Part shown: piece after piece, positions 21,886 through 33,725 of the stretch
Layout of the letters: every line of letters starts with the position of its first letter
How positions within the stretch are numbered: the first letter of the stretch is position 1
DNA from: Pratylenchus scribneri
Taxonomy: Eukaryota > Nematoda > Chromadorea > Rhabditida > Pratylenchidae
DNA length: 64,000 nt
Assembly: GCA_030063045.1 (NCBI GenBank)
Contig: JAQSEB010000139.1
Location: forward strand, 248,001-312,000
Direction of reading: 5' to 3'
Program-made: the position numbers and the translations under genes
The notes under the pieces: model-generated
Told to the model about the DNA's origin: nothing
What the model saw: the letters and a program-made list of their open reading frames with translations, nothing else
Databases searched by the model: none

Positions 21886-22331
21886 TAAAATATAAATTAG
21901 AATTTTTAAGCTATTTTAAACTTAATTTTTGCTTTTGTATGAACATTTTTGAGCATTCCAAATTTTCTCGTCACTCATTTTTTATGTCATGCCTTTTTTA
22001 ATCATCCACGTATGTAAATTCATTTAAGCCCAATCCCGAGTGCCTTATTCTTTTTGCCGAATGTAATGGTAATTGTGAATAAAATTAAATGAAATAATTG
22101 GGAATATGAAAAAAGGACATTTTCAATAGAACCGATTTATTGCCTGACGTAATTATTTTGGCCATAGCTCAAGAGGGAAATAACCAATTTGGGATGGAGA
22201 TATGCCATTCAAAAGCCATAAATATCCTCAAAAATGTGGCTTTGTTTTCTTTTTCCCATTATTAGATAAAATGAATTCCTTCAAATTCTTGAACATCCAA
22301 CAAAACAAAAAGCTCAAAAATTTTATTTTAA
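21886..22331 (+). other. transporter 3' flank with truncated F1 copy
   Basis: AATAAA-type signals follow the stop, including one at 22079. A truncated F1 terminus, TTTTGGCCATAGCTCAAGAG, occupies about 22158-22245. No gene is seen. Confidence 0.5.
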
Positions 22332-22995
22332 GCACTTTCCGTGTTGGGGTAATGCAATTCCAAAATTTATTTTACCTTACCAATTAATGGCAGGAAATGA
22401 TATGCACCTTTACTTTGCGCTTTTAAAGCGATGAGATATATGAAAATTGGGAATTTATAAAATTAATTGTCATAAATTGTAGATGAGTTGGAAGGGACAC
22501 AAAAGGCACACATTTCATGCATCCGGCATATTTCTTTTTCAAAGAGAATAAATAGAGTGCCTGCCCATATCTTTCATTGTCAGGTGCCCTACTTCTCCCT
22601 ATTCGAACAATCATTTCTTTTCGCCGCATTTCCTTGATTCCTGCTACAGGCACAATGTTCTGCCTTCCCATTTGGCTTTGGCTGCTTCTCATGAACAAAA
22701 GACTGGGGAAGGAGTGTTCCAACAAAGAGAAGAGGGCACCTGACAATGAAAGATATGTGAAGACACTATTTAATTTATTCTCTTTGAAAAGAAATATGCA
22801 GGATGCCATGAAATGTGTGCCTTTTGTGTCCCTTCCAACGCATCTGCAATTTGCTAGAATTAATTCTACAAATTCCCAATTTCCATTCATATCGTCAGCT
22901 TAACAGCTCTTAAGTAAAAGGTGCTTTTATATTTCCTACCCAATTGGTGTGGAATAAATAAATTTTGGAATTGCATTGCCCAGTGTGGGCAATGC
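22332..22995. mobile_element. foldback element flanked by TTAA (piggyBac-like MITE)
   Basis: Left end GCACTTTCCGTGTTGGGG and right end CCCAGTGTGGGCAATGC are followed inward by the mirror pair AATGCAATTCCAAAATTTAT and ATAAATTTTGGAATTGCATT. The arms extend inward to about 22585 and 22735, where CTTTCATTGTCAGGTGCC faces GGCACCTGACAATGAAAG. TTAA lies on both outer edges (22328-22331, 22996-22999), the usual piggyBac target. Frames on both strands are palindrome artefacts. Confidence 0.8.
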
Positions 22996-23286
22996 TTAAA
23001 ATTGAAAAAATTAAATTTTAATTTTTATTAGACTAATTAGATGAATTTTAATTTTTCGGGGTAAACTTTAACATCATCTTGGAAAAATAATTAAAGAGTA
23101 GGGACTAGAGAGCGGGTTGTTTTTGACTAATTTGGGCCCAATCGAGAATTTAGACGATGGCGCTAGGCCATTCATTGGGCAAATAATTGGCATTATTATA
23201 AAATATTATATTAAAAATAAGTTAGAATTAAATCAATTTGTTTATCGATTAAAATAAAATCAACAAAATCAAAAAAACAATTTTTA

Positions 23287-24929
23287 TCAATTCCCGGATC
23301 GTTTATTTCCGCCCTTCTTTTTCCCTCCTCCTTTACGCATTTTCTTCAATTTTTTGCGCACATTTTTGCCATGCAAAATTCTCTTCTCCACCAATTTTGC
23401 CGGTGTCACTTTCTTCCCTTCTCCATCTTTTTCCTCTTCCATGTTTGTGTCGAACACCTCCCCAATTGGATCGTCCATTTTGACATCGCCAACCATTTTT
23501 GCCTTCACAACACGTTCCTCCTTTTGCTCTTCCCGCAATCGAAATTCCATGGCCTTTTGTAATTTCACTTGGCGCCGAAGCATGTTTGGGCTTTGATATT
23601 CCGGGTTATCGTAGAGTACTGTGCCGCAGAATGAGCCGTCGAAGATGCGAATTGGTTGGAGCACGAAACGGGGACCTGCAATAAAATAAATAATTCTATG
23701 GGCTTCTAATTATGCAAATTTTAGATTTTTAAGGAATTTTTTGTTCGAATTATCTGGTCTAAATAAATTTATAAAATCAATAAAAGTGACAATCAAGACC
23801 AAAAAAAAATTCCCGGGGGGGGGGGGATTCGAACCCATGACCTCTTAAAAAATCAAAAATGTTTTTCAAGCCTTAAAAATATTTTCTTCCAAAAGGGGAA
23901 CCGGCGACCTCTTAAAATATCATAAAAAAATGTTCAAGCCTTAAATAAATATTTTCTTCCAAGGGGATTTGAACCCACCTCTTAAAAATCATAAAAAATG
24001 TTTTCCTAGCCTTAAAAAATATTTTTGTTCCAAGGGGGTTCGAACCGGCGACTTATAAAAAATAAAGTTTTACTTTCATTAATTTCCCCGGAGTGGATTA
24101 GAAACCCGAGGCTTATATGTTGCAAAAATGAAGTCTTTTATGGGTTTAATTAAAATTTTGAAAAATTTTTTCGTAAAATTCTTAACAAATTTTTTACTCA
24201 CCAATTTCTTGCAATTCTTCTTTTCCATCAACAATTTGGTAATTGCGAAACCTAAAATAAAATATATTTAACTAAATAAAATTGATCAAATCGATGATCT
24301 CACCAAATATTCCCATCATCTGTTAGGGCAAAATTGAAAACATGATCGATGAATGGCTGACTTTTGGGATGGAAATTCGGCGTTTTGAATGTCTAAAAGA
24401 TTTTTTAATAAACTGAATTAATCTTACATTCAAAAACAATTCCTTAATAAGTCGCAAATGCGATTTTTCATCAAATTGTGGATCGAATGAGAGAATTGGC
24501 CGTGAACCCTTCAAACAATTGCCGACCATGTTCAGCTCGGTCATTGTGTGCATGTTATGGACGAGGAATTTGATCGACGGTCCTCCGTCCACATTTGAGG
24601 CCCACTAAAATATTTTAGTACTCAATTTTTCGATTATAACTTTAAGTAAAAACCATGTAGACGTCTCTTCCCTTCCGACTTTCGAAATAAATGCATTTGG
24701 TGCAATTGGAAAGTTCGCACATTTCGTTCAAATCGTCCGCCATGTTCCCATTTTTTCCATATTTTGATTCCATCCGAACGTGCGGCATTAGGCGCTGTAA
24801 ATCATTGACAAGATGCCGAGTCCTTGCCACCGACCCGCGAGAACAAAGCAGTAGAACGCGTTCTCGATCCGTCCATTTTGATTGATTTTGCTTGTCAGTT
24901 TCTTCCGCCACATTTTTGTCAATATCCAT
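23287..24929 (-). CDS. ribosome biogenesis protein BRX1 (Brix domain)
   Basis: BRX1 acts in the nucleolus in assembly of the large ribosomal subunit. Five exons (minus): 24929-24654, 24604-24428, 24392-24304, 24251-24202, 23675-23287, giving 326 residues, slightly short of the usual BRX1 length. The Brix domain holds ERVLLLCSRGSVARTRHL, then GGPSIKFLVHNMHTMTELNM, NCLKGSRPILSFDPQFD, FHPKSQPFIDHVFNF and GPRFVLQPIRIFDGSF. The C-terminus is lysine-rich (KKLKKMRKGGGKKKGG), fitting a nucleolar RNA-binding protein. I chose the start MDIDKNVAEE at 24929; an in-frame ATG at 25019 would add low-complexity sequence. It is head-to-head with eRF1, 534 bp apart. Confidence 0.95.
23815..24075 (-). repeat. 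tandem B-box-like fragments in BRX1 intron 4
   Basis: Three or four copies of a block of about 80 bp carry the reverse complement of GGTTCGAA: GATTCGAACCCATGACCTC, GATTTGAACCCACCTC and GGTTCGAACCGGCGA. They are separated by TTAAAAAATATTTT-like sequence and include a G run at 23817-23827. The likely origin is a tRNA-derived element. Similar TTCGAACCCAAGACCC blocks are at 1308 and 1658. Confidence 0.55.
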
Positions 24930-25463
24930 TTTTAATTTCTGAATAATTTTTAAGTAAGTATTTTTTATGATTCGAAATTTAGGGAAATCATAAAGATAAA
25001 AATTAAAATTCGATTCCAATTTTCTTAAATTCGTATTTCATATTTCTGTTTTCATTTTCCGAATTTGGATTTTCGATCAAAATCAAAACAAATTGGATTG
25101 AAATTGGATTGAAATTCGATTTTTAAATTCATTAAAAATAAATTAAAAGCATCAATTTATTATTGAGACCATACCATCCACTTTTTATTTGATTAATTTA
25201 TTTGATTAATTAAAGATTAAAGTTCATGGTTTAACGCAACAATTTTTCACCGATCGATAAACCTAGTTTAGTATTAGCTAAAAATGGAAACAAAAATTGT
25301 CAGTTTTATCAAATTAAATACTTCATCTCTTTATTTATATGTACTTATTTTATGGTTTATTTCACTAATTTTATTCTTGAATTTTTTAGAAAAAACACTA
25401 AATAATAAATTAATAAATTTATTTTTATTTGGCCTTCGATTCGAATAAATCTTCATAAACAAG
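24930..25463. promoter_or_regulatory. shared divergent promoter region of BRX1 and eRF1
   Basis: The two translation-related genes start back to back across 534 bp of AT-rich DNA without repeats or other genes. Shared control is an inference; no named motif is visible. Confidence 0.45.
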
Positions 25464-28364
25464 ATGGCCGAATCAGATGTTGAAATGTGGAAGATAAAGC
25501 GACTCATAAAATCGCTGGAAGCAGCTCGCGGGTATTAAACTTAAACCAACAATTAAAAACTAAAAAACCACTCATTTTTTAGCAATGGAACCTCAATGAT
25601 TTCACTGATCATTCCACCCAAGGATCAAATTCCACGGGTCACAAAAATGTTGGCCGACGAATTCGGGACCGCATCGAACATCAAATCGCGGGTGAACAGA
25701 CAATCCGTGCTGGCCGCAATCACTTCCGTACAACAACGGCTGAAATTGTACAACAGAGGTAAAACCAGACATTTTCTAATATTTTTAATGCAATTTTTAG
25801 TACCCGAAAATGGATTGGTCGTCTATTGTGGAACAATTCTGACGGAAGATGGCAAAGAGAAGAAGGTGAACATCGATTTTGAGCCATTCAAACCGGTGAA
25901 CACTTCGCTGTATTTGTGCGATAACAAATTTCACACTGAACCATTGAACGGTTTTTCTCGGTTTTCATACTTTCAACCAATTAAAATCACACAGATTTGC
26001 TGATTGATGATAACAAATTTGGCTTCATCATTATGGACGGCAATGGATGCCTGTACGGAACGCTCCAGGGCAACACCAAAGACATTTTGCACAAATTCAC
26101 GGTGGAATTGCCCAAAAAGCATGGACGCGGTGGACAGTCGGCGCTTCGATTCGCTCGGCTAAGGATGGAGAAACGGCACAATTACATAAGGAAAGTGGCG
26201 GAAATGGCCGTGGAAATGTTCATCAAAAATGATAAAGTGATGGTCACCGGGTTGGTGCTGGCGGGCAGTGCCCAATTCAAAACTGAGCTGGGCCAATCGG
26301 ACATGTTCGATCAGAGATTGCAGGTTTCAGTTTTGATATTTAAATTTTAATATTTAATCGATTTTTGGTTTCCACTAGCCAAAAAATGGTATAATGGTAG
26401 ACGGCCTTATCTCAACTTTTAGGCAACCTAGAGCATTAATTTGTGGCTTATTCGATTAGGGATGATGGATTTGGTTAGGAAAATGCCAATTTTGGCCATA
26501 TTCGATTCATTTTTAAAAATATTTAAAACCCAAAATTTCAATTGACCGTAACTTTAGTTCAAACCCAGGGAACTTTTATGCCTCATTCGTTCCGCATGAT
26601 CGATTTAGTTATGTCAATACTGGGTTAATTTTACTATTTAAAAAAAGTTTAAACCGGTTTGAAACCCCAAAATTTCTGCTGGCCATAATTTTGGTTCAAA
26701 TCCAGAGCACTTTTACTACTCAATCGTTCCACATGATCGATGATCGATTTAGTTCTATCAATTCTGGGTAAATTTTACTAGTTTAAAAATGTTAAACCGG
26801 TTTAAAACCCACAATTTCAAATGGCCATAATATTGGTTCAATCCGATTAAATTGATTTGAAATTGAAATTTCGTAAACAAAACTGGCCCTAAGGAATGGA
26901 GGAATGGATTCAGCCATAGATCAAGCTATTAGCTATAGGGTAGTTAGAACATACCGGAATCAAAATCAGTTCAAAAATATATTCAATAATTTGCCATTTT
27001 GTTTTACAGGCAAAAGTCATCAAAATTGTGGACATATCCTACGGAGGCGAAAGTGGATTCAACGAAGCAATCGAGTTGGCCGCCGACGCACTGACCGATG
27101 TGAAATTCATCAAGGAAAAGAAACTGATTGGCTCATTTTTCGACGAAATTTCGCGCGACACCAACAAAGCCATCTACGGTGTCCAGGAGACGCTGACTGC
27201 GCTGGAGATGGGCGCAATTGAAATAATCATTTGCTGGGAGAATTTGGCTATTATGAGGTTTAAAAATGTGGAAAATATTTAAAATGGGAAATTATCTAAT
27301 TTGCCGAAAAAGACCAAAAGATTATAACGGTTTAATGGTTTATCCTTGAAACTTGGCAATACCTTAAACCCAATCGATAGAACTCATCAATACGCATTAA
27401 TTGATTATGTTTTGGCTTTGGGTTTAAAACCAATTCGAACATATGGTTTTGAACCATTAAACCAAAATGGTTTAAACCGTTTAATACCCTTTTGTTGACC
27501 AAACCATTAAAAATTATATTCCATTCAATGCGTTTTGACCAGCTCTATCCAATTTTGGGTATATTTGGTTTGTGAATGTAGGGCAAACCTTTAAACCATA
27601 ACCATTAAACCAATTTTAGGTAATTTCAATAATTTTTTCATCAAATTAAATATTTAAATTTCTATTTAGGCCGGACAAGGACAACAAACCAATCGACCCG
27701 CTGGATCCAACCGAAAATGATGGTGCCGCCTCCCAAAACAACAACAGCACATATGATGGCACGGAAACGGCCACCCCCCTGTTGGAATGGTTGGCGGACA
27801 ATTACAAAAAATTTGGTGCAGTGCTGGAAATTGTGAGCGACAAATCGCAGGAGGGCGCCCAATTTGTACGCGGCTTTGGCGGACTTGGAGGTTTCTGCTT
27901 ATTTCTCAATTTAATTTGCCAAAAAAGTATAAAATAATTAGGTTTAAAAGTGTGGTTTTGTCTCGCATTCGCAAACCAAATATACCCAAAATTGGATAGA
28001 GCTGGTCAAAACGCATTGAATGGTATATAATTTTTAATGGTTTGGTCAAAATTGAAGGGTATTAACCGGTTTAAACCAATTTTGGTTTAATGGTTCAAAC
28101 CAAAAGTTAGAATTGGTTAAACCCAAAACATCATCAAATGATGCGTCTTGACCAGATCTATCAATTGGGTCTAAGGTTTACTGGTTTATGGGTCTAGGAT
28201 ATACTATCAAACCGTTAAGAATCATTTCGGCATTTAAATTTTATTTCCAAATTTATTCAAATTCCAACATTTTTTTTACAGGCATTCTTCGCTATCAAGT
28301 GGAAATACCGCAGCTGGATGAACTGGAGAAAGGCTTGGATGACATTGATTTGAGCGAATATTAA
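25464..28364 (+). CDS. eukaryotic peptide chain release factor 1 (eRF1)
   Basis: eRF1 reads all three stop codons in the ribosomal A site and triggers peptide release. Seven exons: 25464-25531, 25583-25758, 25801-25950, 25995-26323, 27010-27257, 27670-27890, 28282-28364; 424 residues. Domain 1 has the stop-codon NIKS motif in [11 protein letters not shown] and the YLCDNKF motif; domain 2 has the catalytic GGQ in [20 protein letters not shown]; domain 3 shows [16 protein letters not shown] and [14 protein letters not shown]. All catalytic motifs are intact. The strand normally following ENLDIMRY is missing: after ENLAIMR the chain goes directly to RPDKDNKP, so domain 3 is shorter than in other animals. 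Introns 4-6 hold dispersed repeats. Confidence 0.97.
26490..26890. repeat. degenerate tandem repeat in eRF1 intron 4
   Basis: Three units of about 135 bp each carry GGCCATAATTTTGGTTCAAA-like sequence, CGTTCCACATGATCGA and TTAAACCGGTTTAAAACCC. Each drifts by about 10-20 per cent by eye. Confidence 0.6.
27340..27640 (+). repeat. dispersed GGTTTAAACC-family element in eRF1 intron 5
   Basis: It contains GGTTTTGAACCATTAAACC, TTCCATTCAATGCGTTTTG, ACCAGCTCTATCC and GTTTGTGAATGTAGGGC, matching the copies at 456-860 and 35755-35975. Confidence 0.7.
27975..28230 (-). repeat. dispersed GGTTTAAACC-family element, inverted, in eRF1 intron 6
   Basis: It carries ACCAAATATACCCAAAATTG, GGATAGAGCTGGTCAAAACG, CATTGAATGG and GGTTTAATGGTTCAAACC, the reverse complement of the copy in the previous intron. 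Confidence 0.7.
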
Positions 28365-29419
28365 ATGCGATTTGATGATTCCTATTTCCTTGCGATTTGA
28401 AGATGGATTCATTTCATGGCTTTTTTCCATCCATATCCATCCATCCATCCCAATTATTTATGCCTCAATCCAACACTATGCTTCTTCATTTTAATTTGTA
28501 TTTCCACACCATCAAAATCCACTTCTTCATTATTCATAAAATTAATTTGTGGTTGGGAATTATTTTATTTAAAAATAATTATATTGTGGAGGCTATTCCA
28601 ATTTCTTTCCAAAAAATTCAATGAAAATTTGATTTATTTCCCTCAAAGTTGTTTGTTGTTGAATCAAAAAACGATAAATAATTTCGAAGAATTTTGTTCT
28701 TTTATTTATTAAAGAAATTTGTATTATTCAATGATTAAATATTTTTTAACTTTATTAATTAAAGATTGGAGGTTTGCCGAACGGAAAATTGCCCTTTATA
28801 AATTAAAATTACCTAATAAACATTACCTTTTTGGGTGAAAAGTGTAAATAAATAAATGCCTAAAAGAGTACTGAGTACAAGAAAAAATGTTATTTTCTAT
28901 TCAATCTTTATTTATTCGGGTGGCCCCATTCCCACTTTCGTAAAAAATCGAAAATCGACACACAAATAAAACAGAAAATATTTTCTTCAAAAATTAACGG
29001 AAAAAACATTGATAAAAAATTAAAATCGTTAATTTCTGCAAAGAAATTCATTTTTGAATGGATGTAAGTTGTCACTTCTTTTTTTTGATTGAAAAGCCAT
29101 CCATTTCCGATGCTTAAATCAAAACAAAAATAAATCCGATAATAAGCATAAGCCTATTAGTTAGAATTAGAACTCTAGGCTCTACTATAATTATTATTTA
29201 TTATATTGATTGATATTTAAAAGTTATTTTCCGATGCTTAAATCAAAATTAAATTCACTAAAGCCTCCTTAAACTCCGACTCCATTCCAAATTTTAAGCA
29301 ATCAAAAATTCTTGTTTTTATTTTTATTGATTTAAAAGCTATTTTCAATGCTTAAATCTCAAAAAAAGCAAAAATAAATCCAATAATCCCATCTAAATTT
29401 TTAGCAATCAGCAGAAAAA
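28365..29419. other. intergenic between eRF1 and cytochrome b5 reductase
   Basis: AT-rich, with a few ATCCATCC repeats at 28430-28450 just after eRF1. AATAAA signals are present. No gene is seen. Confidence 0.5.
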
Positions 29420-31793
29420 ATGAAGCAACAAGGCAAGGACGCTGTTTTCTCCAATTCACCGGCAACTTATGTGGTCATTTCCGCCGTCACAATTGGCACA
29501 ATTGCCGCCCTCTACTATTTGTTCAAATGCAAACAATGTGGTTCGAAAAAGAACCATAAAAAAGGTCCGGTGACACTGGAAAACCCGGACGTGAAATATC
29601 CGCTCAAATTGATCAGCCGGCAGGAGGTTTCACATGATACAAGGTTTTTTGAATTATTTTGATTGAATTAATGGTTCAAATTTTTAAAGACGTTTCCGTT
29701 TTGCACTTCCCAGCGAGAAGCATATTCTCGGTCTTCCGGTCGGACAACATATTTATGTTAGCGCCAAGGTAATTAAATAAACTAATTTTCAACTACACAA
29801 TTTGATAATTAAGTCCAAAAAAAATTAGCTTTATAATAAGTAATAGTGGCTAGTGGGTTTTGAGGTCGAGAGTATATCTTCGGTTTTCATAATATAGAAG
29901 CTTTTCTTTTTTTTACTTCATTCTTCTTTAAAACCTAAGCTATATGTCTAGCCTAAGATCTAATCAAAACATAAGATTTTGGCCGAAATAAAATTTTTTA
30001 AACCGGTTTTTGAACCATTTGGATAATTTTCTTATCTTTGAAGCCTACTAATCTTTAGCCTAAACCTTAATCCAAACCTACAATTTTTAGCAAATAAAAT
30101 TTTAAACCGGTTTTTGAACCATTTGGACCAGAGAAAATGTCAATTGCGATTTCTTCGACCTCCGAAATTAACCAATTACATATTTTATAAGCCAAAAAAT
30201 ATCCTTTTCCATAAAAAATTTACCCAAAAATATAATTTTCCAAATCTCTAATCCATATTTTCACAGATTGATGGTAAAATGGTGGTTCGTCCATACACGC
30301 CCGTGTCCAGCGATGATGACCAAGGCTTTGTGGAATTTGTAATCAAGGTCAAAAACAACTTAAAAAATTTATTAAAATTAAAGTTATAATTAAGGTCTAT
30401 TTTCGTGGAGTTCATCCAAAATTCCCAGATGGCGGTAAAATGTCCCAGCATTTGGAAAGTTTGGAAATTGGTTGGTTTTTTGTAATTTTTGGGATGATTT
30501 AATTCTTTTTAGGTGACACTCTTGACTTCCGTGGCCCAAATGGGCTGATTGTGTACGGCGGGAATGGGACATTCTCAATTCGAACGGAGAAAAAGTTGCC
30601 GCCAATTTCGCGTCATTTTGATGAAATTGGACTGATTGCTGGCGGTTCCGGGATTACTCCAATGCTTCAGGTCAAATATTCTAGAATTATTTCGAGCTGA
30701 CTAGGCTTAATAAAGAAAATTTTACCAAAAAATTTTTGGCCTAGAGGGTAACTCCTTTGCAAAATTTGAGGTCATGGGTTCGAACCCGCTCCGAGGAAAG
30801 TAATTTTTTCCGGTCTTGGAAGTCAACTTTTATACATTTTTGTAACATTTTTTTCATTAAATTTATAAGAAAAAATAGGTAATTCCGTTAGTGTTACCCA
30901 ATTTTTAATAATTAATAAATATAAATAATTAAATTATTTATTTTTAGTTGATCCGCGAAATTATGAAACATCCGGAGGACCAGACCAAAGTTTCATTGCT
31001 TTTTGCCAACCAAAGCGAAAGTGACATTCTGCTCAAGTAATCATCATAAAAATATTTTTTTTACTAAATTATTTGGTAAATTAAAGGGATGAATTGGACA
31101 TTCTTTCCATTGAGCATGTCGGACGTTTCCATATTTGGTACACGGTGGATCGGGCACCAGACTCGGATTGGCCATATTCCGTTGGATTCATCAATGAGCA
31201 AATGATTGCCGACCATTTGCCAGTGAACAAAGTTGGCTCTGCCATTTTCATGTGCGGTCCTCCACCAATGGTGAATTCAACATTTTTTTTGATAATTTAA
31301 TTTCAATTTTTTAAATTTTATTTATTTTAATAATTTTAATTTTTTAAATTTTATTATTTTTTTTTTTTGTAATTTTCAATTTTTTAAATTTTATTTTTTT
31401 AAAATAATTTTCAATTTTTTAAATTTTATTTTTTTTAATAATTTTCAATTTTTAAAATTTAATTTTTTTAATATTTCAATTTTTTTAAATTTTTATTTTT
31501 AAATAATTTAATTTTCAAAAAAATTTTTTTTAATTATTAATAATTTAATTTTTAAATAATTTAAATTTATTTAAATTTCATTTTTTTAATAATTTTCTAA
31601 ATTTTTTATTAATTTAATTTCAATTTTCTAAATTTTTTTTAATTAATTTAATTTCAATTTTTTAAAATTTATTTTTTTAAAAATTTTTTTTTATGATTAA
31701 TTAATTTTCCATTCATCAATTCAGATCACCTATGCCTGCCATCCATCCCTGGACAAGTTGAACTTCCCGATGGAAAATCGTTTTGTGTTTTAA
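29420..31793 (+). CDS. NADH-cytochrome b5 reductase, membrane-anchored
   Basis: This flavoprotein passes electrons from NADH to cytochrome b5 for desaturation and sterol metabolism, usually at the ER or outer mitochondrial membrane. Eight exons: 29420-29643, 29690-29768, 30267-30347, 30395-30470, 30513-30670, 30948-31036, 31087-31270, 31725-31793; 319 residues. Residues about 17-36 ([19 protein letters not shown]) form a single N-terminal membrane anchor, followed by basic residues. The FAD-binding RPYTP and GGKMSQHL, the NADH-binding [10 protein letters not shown] and the C-terminal CGPPPM are all present, and it ends in FVF. Intron 7 (31271-31724) is an extreme T/A tract. Family assignment is firm. 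Confidence 0.95.
30738..30800 (+). pseudogene. tRNA-like fragment in cytochrome b5 reductase intron 5
   Basis: GGCCTAGAGGGTAAC resembles an A-box and GGTTCGAACCC is a perfect B-box, 31 bp apart. CCGCTCCGAGGAA follows, as in the copy near 230-250. No complete cloverleaf forms. Likely a SINE-type or pseudo-tRNA copy. Confidence 0.45.
31300..31690. repeat. A/T-only low-complexity tract
   Basis: Irregular repeats of AATTTTCAATTTTTTAAATT fill most of intron 7 of the cytochrome b5 reductase gene. Confidence 0.85.
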
Positions 31794-32455
31794 TGGAAAT
31801 CACTGAATGCGGCCGCAAATTTTGACACGAATATTTAAATAGAAGCCATCATCTCAAAATATAAATGAATTTGACGGGAATCGATTACCACAAATAGTCA
31901 ATATTTACATAAATTTCCACTGAATTTTCCCATCAATTTCAATTTGATTAAATTTGTAGACTTGAATAAATTTTCATTTTAGAAATTATTTTGTAAAATT
32001 TTGAAAGGAAAAAAGCTATCTTCAGTGGTTATCCAATTTAGATACTTTAAGAAGAGAGAAAGCAAAAAATTCTACAAAAAAGCTTTTAAAAAGTAATCCA
32101 ATTTTTTCCCAATTACCGAAGAATTTTTTTTTATTTATATTAGATTGTTGCGTTCAAATTTCACATTTGTTTACTTTTCCATTCCCCCGCCGATCCTTAA
32201 TCCTCAAAATTTCGAACCCAAGTCCAAATACTCAAAAATAAATTGCTTTATTTCGCTCACGCTACTTTGTAAAACCTTTTTAAATCATAGTTTATTTTAG
32301 GATTCTAAGAGATCTTAGTTCATCCGAAAATTTCCATTCATCAATCTTTAATATTGCAAAAAATTAAAAACAAAAACCCTTTTTTAATTTCAAATACCAC
32401 CCATTTGTGCAACGCAATTACAAAATTTATTCTTCCATAGAAAAATAAGCGAAAA

Positions 32456-33725
32456 TACAAACAGGCCGAATTATTCTAAGCGAAAACACAAAACAGGCGG
32501 AATTATTCTAAGCGAAAACACAAAACAGGCGGAATTATTCTAAGCGAAAATACAAAACAGGCCGAATTATTCTAAGCGAAAACACAAACAGGCCGAATTA
32601 TTCTAAGCGAAAACACAAAACAGGCGGAATTATTCTAAGCGAAAACACAAACAGGCCGAATTATTCTAAGCGAAAACACAAAACAGGCGGAATTATTCTA
32701 AGCGAAAATACAAACAGGCCGAATTATTCTAAGCGAAAACACAAAACAGGCGGAATTATTCTAAGCGAAAACACAAACAGGCGGAATTATTCTAAGCGAA
32801 AACACAAAACAGGTGGAATTATTCTAAGCGAAAACACAAAACAGGTGGAATTATTCTAAGCGAAAACACAAACAGGCCGAATTATTCTAAGCGAAAACAC
32901 AAAACAGGCGGAATTATTCTAAGCGAAAATACAAAACAGGCGGAATTATTCTAAGCGAAAACACAAACAGGCGGAATTATTCTAAGCGAAAACACAAAAC
33001 AGGTGGAATTATTCTAAGCGAAAACACAAAACAGGCGGAATTATTCTAAGCGAAAACACAAACAGGCGGAATTATTCTAAGCGAAAACACAAAACAGGCG
33101 GAATTATTCTAAGCGAAAACACAAACAGGCGGAATTATTCTAAGCGAAAACACAAACAGGCGGAATTATTCTAAGCGAAAACACAAAACAGGCGGAATTA
33201 TTCTAAGCGAAAACACAAAACAGGCGGAATTATTCTAAGCGAAAACACAAACAGGCGGAATTATTCTAAGCGAAAACACAAAACAGGCGGAATTATTCTA
33301 AGCGAAAACACAAAACAGGCGGAATTATTCTAAGCGAAAACACAAACAGGCGGAATTATTCTAAGCGAAAACACAAAACAGGCGAAATTATTCTAATAAG
33401 CGAAAACACAAAACAGGCGGAATTATTCTAAGCGAAAACACAAAACAGGCGGAATTATTCTAAGCGAAAACACAAAACAGACGGAATTATTCTAAGCGAA
33501 AACACAAAACAGGCGGAATTATTCTAAGCGAAAACACAAAACAGGCGGAATTATTCTAATAAGCGAAAACACAAAACAGGCGGAATTATTCTAATAAGCG
33601 AAAACACAAAACAGGCGGAATTATTCTAAGCGAAAACATAAAACAGGCGGAATTATTCTAAGCGAAAACACAAAACTGGAGGAATTATTCTAAGCGAAAA
33701 CACAAAACAGGCGGAATTATTCTAA
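32456..33725 (+). repeat. satellite B array, about 40 copies
   Basis: Unit CAGGCGGAATTATT plus CTAAGCGAAAACACAAA, with two length classes: ACAAACAGG (31 bp) and ACAAAACAGG (32 bp). A few units carry an extra TAA (TCTAATAAGCG) at 33390-33600, and early units read CAGGCCGAATT. Length classes and substitutions are clustered, showing local amplification. It is the only pure B array in the plus orientation. Confidence 0.96.

Noticed and set aside
22423..22903. Proteins of 155 and 108 residues on opposite strands
   Set aside because: They are the same palindromic element read from both sides.
28365..29420. Operon of eRF1 and cytochrome b5 reductase
   Set aside because: The gap exceeds 1 kb, far longer than usual nematode intercistronic spacing.
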